Source: an uncultured Ruminiclostridium sp.
GTDB lineage: Bacteria > Bacillota > Clostridia > Oscillospirales > Ruminococcaceae
Assembly (NCBI GenBank): GCA_910588335.1
Contig: CAJUQV010000021.1
Location: 1-59,851, forward strand
Length of the DNA: 59,851 bases
Direction of reading: 5' to 3'
Both the position numbers and the translations under genes were made by a program. The notes under the pieces were generated by a model, which worked only from the letters and a program-made list of their open reading frames with translations, was not told where the DNA came from and searched no databases. Below are positions 9,696 to 16,923 of this stretch, one piece after another; positions within the stretch are counted from its first letter, which is position 1; the number at the start of each line of letters is the position of its first letter.

Positions 9696-12080
9696 ATGTG
9701 CACATCAAATAAAAAAATGAACAAATTAAACAACGTGATTAAATTTACTTCTCCCGGCGACTTCACAAAATGGGAACAGGAATGTCAGCCTATCGGCAAC
9801 GCCTATATGGGCGCAAGCTTTTTCGGCGGAATCGGAAAAGAAAAAGTCGTGCTAAATGAAAAAACTCTCTGGACGGGCGGTCCTTCCGAAAGCCGCCCCG
9901 ATTATTACGGCGGAAACAAACCCAACAGCTTCCCTTATGTAAAAGAGGTGCAGAAACTTCTCCATGACGGAAAGTACGGCGAAGCGCTGGAGGTTCTTCC
10001 CAGGCTTACGGGACTGGCAGACGGCTCCGGAGCTTATCAGCTTCTGTGCAACCTTTATCTGGAACAGGATATTGACGAAAGCCGGGCCGAAAACTACATA
10101 AGAATATTGGACATGGACAGGGCTTTGTTCACAACTGAGTTCACTGTGAACGATACAAGGTATTACCGTGAAGCCTTTGCCAATTACCCCTCCAACGTTA
10201 TCTGCATAAAGCTGTCGGCAAGCAAAAAAGGGGCGCTTAACCTTAAGCTTTTCTTGGGAGAGATCCAGTATTCGGGAACGGTAACGGCAGACTGCTCCCA
10301 AAATGGAAAAGGAAGCTTAAAATACTTTGGAACGATACCCGACAATCAAATGAGATACGCCCTTGAACTAAGAGCTGAAAGTGACGGGGAGATTATCTGG
10401 GAAAACGACACGGCATTGACGGTAAAAGGTGCGGAATATGCGTTTGTTTACCTAACCGCCTCCACAGATTACAGCCCGGAATACAAAGATAATTACAGAA
10501 ACGGCATAAATCCCGACGTTCCGGTAAAAAAAAGACTTGACAAGGCGATATCCATGGGGTATGATAGTCTTTACAAGGAGCATGAGGAGGATTACGCCCC
10601 GCTGTTCCAAGCCTGCGGCATATGTCTTAACGATGTGTGCGGTGAACCTTTGCCCGCCGACGAGTTGGTCAGGGGCTACAACGAGGGCGACCGCCGTCTC
10701 CGCTCAATGCTGGAGACTCTGTATTTCCAGTTCGGGCGCTATATGCTTATTTCCAGTTCACGTTCGGGCACTCTCCCCGCAAATCTTCAAGGTGTGTGGA
10801 ACGAAAGCAATTGCCCGCCATGGAATTGTGACTATCATATCAACGTAAATCTCCAGATGAATTACTGGGGCGCTTACAATACAAATCTGGCGGAAACGGC
10901 TCTGCCGCTGGTGGATTTTCTTGACAGCCTGCGCCCTGCGGGAAGAGTTACCGCCAAAGAATACTTTGGCATAGTATCCGATGAAATGAATCCGGAAAAC
11001 GGCTGGACGGCTCATACCGCCGTTAACCCCTTCGGCTGGACAGCTCCGGGATGGGATTTTTACTGGGGCTGGTCTACCGCCGCCGTGGCGTGGCTAATGC
11101 AGAATATATGGGAATACTATGAATTTACGGGAGATAAAGAGTATCTGGAAAAAAAGATATACCCCATCATGCGTGAAAGCGTAAGGTTTTACAGCCAATG
11201 GCTGATTTACGACGACAAGCAGGAACGCCTTGTTTCAACCCCCACCTACTCTCCCGAGCACGGCCCCGTAACAATAGGAAACACCTACGAACAATCTCTT
11301 ATAGAACAGCTTTACAAGGACTTTATAACCGCCGGTGAGATTTTGGACGCGGACAAAGAGCTCAGAGAAAAAATAAAAGAGGACGTAAAATTGCTTAAAC
11401 CCTTCGGAGTAAACAAAAACGGACTTCTGAAGGAATGGTTCGAGGAGGACGAAGAGGGCTTCGATTTCTCGAAGGTACAGAAAAATCACCGTCATATAAG
11501 CCATCTTATGGGTCTGTATCCGGGAAAAGCCATTGTTCCCGCCGAAAAAGAGCTTATGAAAGCTGCGGTAAACACCATGAACGACAGGGGAGACGAATCC
11601 ACCGGTTGGGCGAGAGCCTATAAGCTCAATCTCTGGGCAAGGACGGGAGACGGGGAAAGGGCGTATAAAATATTGGCGGGTCTTTTGTCAAGCTGCACCT
11701 TCGTAAACCTGTTTGACTTTCACCCTCCCTTCCAACTGGACGGAAACTTTGGAGGAAGCGCGGGAATTGCCGAAATGCTGCTGCAAAGCCACGAGGGATA
11801 TATCAATCCGTTGGCTTCTATCCCCAAGGCATGGGAAAAGGGTGAATTTAAAGGTCTTTGCGCAAGAAACGGCTTTGTTTTGTGCGGAAAATGGGAAAAG
11901 GGAGAACTGACTAAGCTCACCGTTTTTTCAAAATGCGGCGGCCTCCTTAAAATAAAGTGCAAAATCGAAAAAATAACACAAAACGGAAGAGAACTAAGCT
12001 TTTCGGAAGAAAACGGAATAGTATCTCTCAACACCGAAAAGGGGAACGAATATGAATTTGAGCTTAAACGAACGTCTTGA
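9696..12080 (+). CDS. GH95 alpha-L-fucosidase (or alpha-L-galactosidase)
   Basis: 794 aa, glycoside hydrolase family 95. These are inverting enzymes that mainly cut alpha-1,2-linked fucose from host or plant glycans. The N-terminal domain has PIGNAYMGASFFGG and LNEKTLWTGGP. The (alpha/alpha)6 barrel holds the candidate catalytic residues: Asn383 and Asn385 (HINVNLQMNYW), Glu521 (TYSPEHGP) and Asp682 (FQLDGNFGGSAG). These match the Asn-x-Asn, Glu and Asp pattern known for the family. No signal peptide is seen, so it probably acts on imported oligosaccharides. The ATG follows AAAGGA. The 3' end overlaps the next gene by 29 bases. Confidence 0.92.
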   Translation: MCTSNKKMNKLNNVIKFTSPGDFTKWEQECQPIGNAYMGASFFGGIGKEKVVLNEKTLWTGGPSESRPDYYGGNKPNSFPYVKEVQKLLHDGKYGEALEVLPRLTGLADGSGAYQLLCNLYLEQDIDESRAENYIRILDMDRALFTTEFTVNDTRYYREAFANYPSNVICIKLSASKKGALNLKLFLGEIQYSGTVTADCSQNGKGSLKYFGTIPDNQMRYALELRAESDGEIIWENDTALTVKGAEYAFVYLTASTDYSPEYKDNYRNGINPDVPVKKRLDKAISMGYDSLYKEHEEDYAPLFQACGICLNDVCGEPLPADELVRGYNEGDRRLRSMLETLYFQFGRYMLISSSRSGTLPANLQGVWNESNCPPWNCDYHINVNLQMNYWGAYNTNLAETALPLVDFLDSLRPAGRVTAKEYFGIVSDEMNPENGWTAHTAVNPFGWTAPGWDFYWGWSTAAVAWLMQNIWEYYEFTGDKEYLEKKIYPIMRESVRFYSQWLIYDDKQERLVSTPTYSPEHGPVTIGNTYEQSLIEQLYKDFITAGEILDADKELREKIKEDVKLLKPFGVNKNGLLKEWFEEDEEGFDFSKVQKNHRHISHLMGLYPGKAIVPAEKELMKAAVNTMNDRGDESTGWARAYKLNLWARTGDGERAYKILAGLLSSCTFVNLFDFHPPFQLDGNFGGSAGIAEMLLQSHEGYINPLASIPKAWEKGEFKGLCARNGFVLCGKWEKGELTKLTVFSKCGGLLKIKCKIEKITQNGRELSFSEENGIVSLNTEKGNEYEFELKRTS

Positions 12081-12738
12081 ATTTTTAAAACACAAACAGC
12101 CCCCGTCCGCCGGCGCGGACGACATTTACAGAACCGTTTCCTTTACCGGCTACCGACCCGGAAAACTTCCCTTCGGAGACGATTACGAGTGCGAAATGGC
12201 CGGAAAGCTTAAATCCGCGCTTATGAGCGTATTTGAACAGTTTTTTCTCAAAAACTACAACTGCTTCTTAACCGGAGGCGCCATGGGCAGCGATCTGCTG
12301 GCCGCCGACGCAATCTCGGAAATGCTTAAATCATACGGTAAGAAGGCCTCGCGTTCCATCAGCTTTATTTGTCTCCCATGTCACAACCATATCAAAAACT
12401 GGAGCCAAAAGGAGAAGGATTATCTGGAAAGACTGCTCAACAACGGAAATTTTGCCTTTTACGTATCCGATCGTCCGTATTATAAGGGCTGTATGCAGGT
12501 GAGAAATGAGTATATGGTAGACAACTCCTCCGCGGTGGTTGCGGTTTACGACGGAAAGTCGGGAGGAACGAAAAACACCTTGGATTACGCGGAAAAGATG
12601 AAAAAAAAGATAGTGACCATCGATCCTTCCACAGCTTTAAAAACCGAATTTTTCGTCACAAACAGAGACACCTCCTATCATTTCAACTTTTTGCATGACA
12701 ATAAGGCGGAATACAAGACGGCAGGCTGTACGAACTAA
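12052..12738 (+). CDS. SLOG-domain protein (DUF1273/YpsA-like)
   Basis: 228 aa, Rossmann-like SLOG fold. The family motifs are clear: SFTGYRPGKLPF near residue 30, LTGGAMGSDLLAADA near 75, a conserved RNEYMVDNSS, and VAVYDGKSGGTKNTL. SLOG proteins bind nucleotide-like ligands; relatives include YpsA of Bacillus and the DprA-like and LOG families. The biochemical role of this branch is not settled. It starts inside the fucosidase gene (AAGGGG before the ATG) and is surely co-translated with it. Its TAA stop is the first bases of repeat D1. Confidence 0.85.
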   Translation: MNLSLNERLEFLKHKQPPSAGADDIYRTVSFTGYRPGKLPFGDDYECEMAGKLKSALMSVFEQFFLKNYNCFLTGGAMGSDLLAADAISEMLKSYGKKASRSISFICLPCHNHIKNWSQKEKDYLERLLNNGNFAFYVSDRPYYKGCMQVRNEYMVDNSSAVVAVYDGKSGGTKNTLDYAEKMKKKIVTIDPSTALKTEFFVTNRDTSYHFNFLHDNKAEYKTAGCTN

Positions 12739-12794
12739 TACCAATCTTTAATCATCCATATATTTGTCTATACATTGGTCAAAGATTAGTATAA
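12736..12794. repeat. Repeat D1: palindromic element abutting a stop codon
   Basis: TAATACCAATCTTTAATCA on the left pairs with a right arm ending GGTCAAAGATTAGTATAA. It is one of five copies of family D in the window. The left end coincides with the TAA of the SLOG gene. It can form a hairpin after the stop and may serve as a terminator or 3' stabiliser. Confidence 0.75.
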
Positions 12795-12801
12795 CACTGA
12801 T

Positions 12802-12855
12802 GCTAATCCTTTTTAAAGCTGTGAGTATTAAGTCCGCATAAAATGGGATTGGCAT
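12802..12855. repeat. Repeat G2: 54-bp palindromic element
   Basis: Imperfect inverted repeat with arms GCTAATCC...TTTAAAGCTG and ATGGGATTGGCAT. It aligns over its full 54-base length with G1 (22306) and G3 (27592). It lies directly after D1 in the leader region of the GH2 gene. Confidence 0.6.
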
Positions 12856-12906
12856 AACCTCTTTTAACCTTTTTAAATCTAACAATGTGAAAGGAACGGT
12901 CAAAAA

Positions 12907-15900
12907 ATGTACAAAGACATACTCTGGAACGACGGATGGCAATTTTGTCTTACGGAAAACGGAGCTCTTACCGCAGAAAACGCGGACAAAGAAAAGTTTA
13001 CCGATGTGGAGGTTCCCCACGACTGGCTTATCGGCGATACCCGCAATCTTTACAGGAGCGGCGACGGCTGGTACAGAAAAAACTTTACGGTAACGGATGA
13101 AATGCTGGCAGGAAGGGTTTTCGTCTGCTTTGACGGTGTTTATATGGACTGCACCGTATATGTGAACAAAAAAACCGCAGGCGACTGGAAATACGGTTAT
13201 TCCAGCTTTAGCTTTGACATTACCGATTATCTTGACAAGGGTGAAAACACCATACACGTACTGGTAAGATACAAGGCGCCCAATTCCCGCTGGTACAGCG
13301 GAGCGGGAATATACAGAAACGTGCGTCTTAAAATAAGAAACAATGAATATATCGAAGAAAACGGCGTGTATATTTCTCCGCGCCTTGAAAAGGGCGTATG
13401 GAACGTGTATATCGAAGCGGAAAAGAACGGCGGAGACAAGCTTGTTCACACAATTGTCTCCGCCGAGGGAGAGAAAATAGGAAGCGCCGAGGGTACGACC
13501 TGCGCCATACGTGTAAACGACCCGAAACTGTGGGATATTTACGAGGGTAATCTTTATACCCTGAAGAGCATTCTGTATAAGGGAACGGAAATCATCGACG
13601 TGAGCGAAAACCGCTTCGGCTTCCGCACCACGGAATTTGATCCCCAAAGAGGCTTCGTTATAAACGGGCGCTCCGAAAAAATGCACGGGGTATGTATGCA
13701 CCACGACCTGGGAGCGTTAGGCGCCGCAATGAACGAGGCGGCCTTGAGGCGGCAGCTTGAGATCCTGAAAAGCTTCGGAGTCAACGCCGTCAGAACCAGC
13801 CACAATATGCCCGCCCGCGAATTGGTGGCGATGTGCGAAGAAATGGGGATACTGCTTGACAGCGAATGCTTCGATATGTGGGAGAACGCCAAAACCGAGT
13901 ACGACTACGCGAGATTTTTCCCGGAATGGTATAAAATTGACGTGGCCGCGTGGGTAAAACGCGACAGGAACAGTCCGGCAGTGGTTATGTGGTCAATCGG
14001 AAACGAAATCGGGGACACTCACGCTTCTCCGAGAGGGCTTGAGGTGGCGAAAATGCTTAAGGATGCCGTGCTGGAGCACGACCCAAAGGGGAACGCAATA
14101 TGCACCATCGCTTCAAACTATATGCCTTGGGAAAACGCTCAGAAGGTAGCGGACTATCTTAAGCAGGGAGGATACAACTACGCCGAGCAGCTCTATAACG
14201 AGCACCACGAAAAACACCCCGACTGGTTTATTTACGGAAGCGAGACTTCTTCGGCAGTGCGTTCAAGAGGAGTTTATCATCTTCCTGCCTCTACCGATAT
14301 ACTCACACACGACGACCTGCAATGCAGCGATATGGGCAATAGCTGCGTAGGTTGGGGCAAGCCTATGGAAAAGGCTTGGATAATGGACAGAGACGCGCCC
14401 TACTGTGGCGGTCAGTTTGTGTGGACGGGCTTTGACTATATAGGAGAGCCTACGCCTTACAGCACTAAGAACTCGTATTTCGGGATAGTGGACACGGCGG
14501 GACTGTTCAAAGACGCTTATTATTTCTACCGCTCGGTTTGGACGGACGGGAAAAAGTCGCCTTTTGTGCACATTCTGCCCGCATGGGACTTTAACGAGGG
14601 TCAGGAGGTTGAGGTAAGGACTTATTCCAATCTGAAGGACGTGGAGTTGTTCTTTAACGGAAAATCCCTCGGAAAACAGCATATTGACCTTGAACACGGG
14701 AAGGTGCTTCACGGAAGCTGGACTTTAAATTACGGCAAAGGCGAACTTACGGCAAGAGCATACGATGAAAACGGCGCTGAGGTCGCCTTTGACAGGCGCG
14801 CTTCCTTCGGGGAGACCGCAAAGCTGGTTATTACCCCCGAAAAAAACACGCTTAATGCGGACGGGCGCGACCTTATCTTTTTAAGAATAGGAGCTGTCGA
14901 CGAAAACGGAGAGCCGGTGGCCAACGCCAGAAACCGCGTCAAGGTGGAAATAAGCGGAGCGGGAAGGCTCGTGGGACTGGACAGCGGCGACTCTACCGAC
15001 TATGACAGCTACAAGGGAAACAGCAAGCGTCTGTTCAGCGGACAGATAACGGCGATTGTGGGAGCGGTATTTGAAAGCGGAGACATCAACATTTCCGTTT
15101 CCTCGGAGGGGCTTCCCACCGCAAGGTTGGTACTGACCGCGCTTCCCTGCGAAATTAAGGAGGGCACCTCCGCGCCCCGAAAGTGTTTCCCCGTTTATGT
15201 TCAGCCCGAAGACGGCGATATTTCCACCCGCAAGATAGAGCTTTCGTCAAACAGGAACGTTCTTGACAAGGAAAACCCCACGGCGGAGGTAAAGGCGGAA
15301 ATACTGCCCAAAAATTCCGGCTTCAATGACATAAGCTGGAAATGCGTTCTTGAAAACGGCATAGAAAGTCCCATCGCCAAGCTTATACAAAACGGAGATA
15401 CGGCTTCGGTCACTGCCAAAGGAGACGGAAACTTTATTCTGCGAGCCATGTGCTCCAACGGAAAAGATCATCCGGAGGTTATAAGCGACCTTTACTTTAC
15501 CGCGAAGGGGCTTGGCGAGGCGCTTACCGTTCCTTACCGCTTCGTTTCCGCTTCGCTTTGGGCCTTCTCCAATCTTAAGCCATCAATTGTGGATAAGGGT
15601 GCAATTTCGGGGATAAACGAAAGAACGGTTATCGGCTTTGACAACATTGATTTCGGCAGCTACGGCAGCGACAGGCTGACTCTTTACGTGGGCAACGGAA
15701 GATCCAACGACGTTGAAATAGAACTGTGGCAGGGCAATCCCGACGATCTCTCCACCAAGCCGATTCTGACGGATACGCTTTTATTCAAGCCCAACAACGG
15801 CTGGGACAGGTTTATGCCCCAAGAATTCACGCTTTCAAGGCGGTTTAAGGGTATTTGTTCCCTTTCCTTTGCTGTTTCCGAAAACATTATATTCGGCGGA

Positions 15901-16290
15901 TTCGAGTTTACTAAGTTGGAGCGTTCTAAGGCAAGACTTCAAATCGGCGAATACGACGACATATACGGAGACGATTTCATTATCCGCGAAAACAGGATCG
16001 AGGAAATAGGAAACAACGTGGTCATTGTATTTAAGGATTTGGACTTCGGCGAGGAAGGGGTTGACGGTATTATTATCAGAGGAAAAACCTCAAACTCCGT
16101 TAATCCGATTCAAATCAGGTACACTCCGAAGGGAGGAAATCAGATTACGCAGCTTGCGGAATTTGAGCACAGCGCGGATTACGTTGAAAGGGCCTTTAAG
16201 CTTGACAGAATATGCGGAGAGGTCAGTGAAATGTCGTTTGTGTTTATGCCGGGGTCGGAATTTGGGTTTGACTGGTTCAAGTTCGAATAA
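12907..16290 (+). CDS. Large GH2 glycosidase (beta-galactosidase-like) with C-terminal binding-like domains
   Basis: 1127 aa. Order: GH2 sugar-binding domain (VPHDWLIGD, WYRKNF), immunoglobulin-like domain, then the TIM barrel. Glu367 (SIGNEIGD) is the candidate acid/base and Glu446 (YGSETSSA) the nucleophile. A DUF4982-like Ig module and further beta domains follow. The last 250 residues form two beta-sandwich segments resembling CBM6-type modules (NIDFGSYGSD and KDLDFGEEGVDG align with each other). Family members hydrolyse beta-galactosides, and some act on beta-glucuronides or mannosides; the exact sugar is uncertain. There is no signal peptide. The start is supported by AAAGGA. It lies downstream of the fucosidase, consistent with stepwise trimming of glycans. 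Confidence 0.88.
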   Translation: MYKDILWNDGWQFCLTENGALTAENADKEKFTDVEVPHDWLIGDTRNLYRSGDGWYRKNFTVTDEMLAGRVFVCFDGVYMDCTVYVNKKTAGDWKYGYSSFSFDITDYLDKGENTIHVLVRYKAPNSRWYSGAGIYRNVRLKIRNNEYIEENGVYISPRLEKGVWNVYIEAEKNGGDKLVHTIVSAEGEKIGSAEGTTCAIRVNDPKLWDIYEGNLYTLKSILYKGTEIIDVSENRFGFRTTEFDPQRGFVINGRSEKMHGVCMHHDLGALGAAMNEAALRRQLEILKSFGVNAVRTSHNMPARELVAMCEEMGILLDSECFDMWENAKTEYDYARFFPEWYKIDVAAWVKRDRNSPAVVMWSIGNEIGDTHASPRGLEVAKMLKDAVLEHDPKGNAICTIASNYMPWENAQKVADYLKQGGYNYAEQLYNEHHEKHPDWFIYGSETSSAVRSRGVYHLPASTDILTHDDLQCSDMGNSCVGWGKPMEKAWIMDRDAPYCGGQFVWTGFDYIGEPTPYSTKNSYFGIVDTAGLFKDAYYFYRSVWTDGKKSPFVHILPAWDFNEGQEVEVRTYSNLKDVELFFNGKSLGKQHIDLEHGKVLHGSWTLNYGKGELTARAYDENGAEVAFDRRASFGETAKLVITPEKNTLNADGRDLIFLRIGAVDENGEPVANARNRVKVEISGAGRLVGLDSGDSTDYDSYKGNSKRLFSGQITAIVGAVFESGDINISVSSEGLPTARLVLTALPCEIKEGTSAPRKCFPVYVQPEDGDISTRKIELSSNRNVLDKENPTAEVKAEILPKNSGFNDISWKCVLENGIESPIAKLIQNGDTASVTAKGDGNFILRAMCSNGKDHPEVISDLYFTAKGLGEALTVPYRFVSASLWAFSNLKPSIVDKGAISGINERTVIGFDNIDFGSYGSDRLTLYVGNGRSNDVEIELWQGNPDDLSTKPILTDTLLFKPNNGWDRFMPQEFTLSRRFKGICSLSFAVSENIIFGGFEFTKLERSKARLQIGEYDDIYGDDFIIRENRIEEIGNNVVIVFKDLDFGEEGVDGIIIRGKTSNSVNPIQIRYTPKGGNQITQLAEFEHSADYVERAFKLDRICGEVSEMSFVFMPGSEFGFDWFKFE

Positions 16291-16514
16291 TAGGAAAAAA
16301 GTATATTTTTCATTATAAATAAACAAAACTTTTTACAAAAAACAACTTATACTAACAAACCGCTTTTAATAAATTATCCATAAATTCTTACAATCAATTT
16401 ACGGGCTGTTGCTTAATGCGAGAGCCCTTTTTCTTTTTAAATTAAAAATTCTGTAATATTTTAAACAAAAAACGTAGTACATAAGTGAAGCCAAAAAGGA
16501 GGCGATATAAATCA

Positions 16515-16778
16515 ATGGAAGACGAAAAAATCATTCGGTTGTTTTACGAGCGTTCAGAACAGGCAATAAGCGAAATTAACGCAAAATACGGAAAAATTTG
16601 CCAAAGGGTTTCGTACAACATTTTAAACAATCGGCAAGATGCGGAGGAATGCGTTAACGACGCTTATTTAGGTGCATGGAACGCAATACCTCCAGCCAAT
16701 CCTAACCCGCTGTTAACCTACATATGCAAAATTGTCCGAAACATCTCACTAAAAAACTATATTTTCTCTATTTTCTAA
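16515..16778 (+). pseudogene. Truncated sigma-70 family factor (region 2 only)
   Basis: 87 aa from the ATG at 16515, chosen because AGGAGG lies just upstream; an ATG at 16485 would read through the ribosome site. The protein matches sigma-70 region 2: ISEINAKYGKICQRVSYNIL, NNRQDAEECVNDAYLGAWN, then IVRNISLKNY. A full factor of this type continues through a linker into region 4 for about 80-100 more residues. Here it ends KNYIFSIF and stops. Five bases later repeat D2 begins. The DNA-binding region 4 is absent, so it is probably a relic, although an isolated region 2 could still bind core RNA polymerase. Confidence 0.75.
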
Positions 16779-16782
16779 CAAG

Positions 16783-16826
16783 CCCTAATCTTTAATCAAA
16801 TCTACAACTTGATTAAAGATTGATAC
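16783..16826. repeat. Repeat D2
   Basis: Near-perfect palindrome: AATCTTTAATCAA / TTGATTAAAGATT with an 8-base loop. It is a short member of family D, 5 bases after the stop of the truncated sigma gene. Confidence 0.7.
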
Positions 16827-16864
16827 AAATACTTTTATCAACAATATTTGATAAAAAACAAATA

Positions 16865-16913
16865 TTACTCCCAGCCCCAAAAGCTTTTTATCTGCTTTAG
16901 AGGCTGGGAGTAA
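16865..16913. terminator. Bidirectional hairpin between convergent genes
   Basis: TTACTCCCAGCC pairs perfectly with GGCTGGGAGTAA around a 25-base loop. It lies between the truncated sigma gene (plus) and the 856-aa gene (minus), which converge here. The stem is 12 bp without a long T run, so termination strength is uncertain. Confidence 0.5.
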
Positions 16914-16923
16914 CGTTATTATA

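Noticed and set aside
12748..13704. 318-codon minus-strand frame
   Set aside because: Antisense to the GH2 gene and crossing repeats D1/G2; no credible start.
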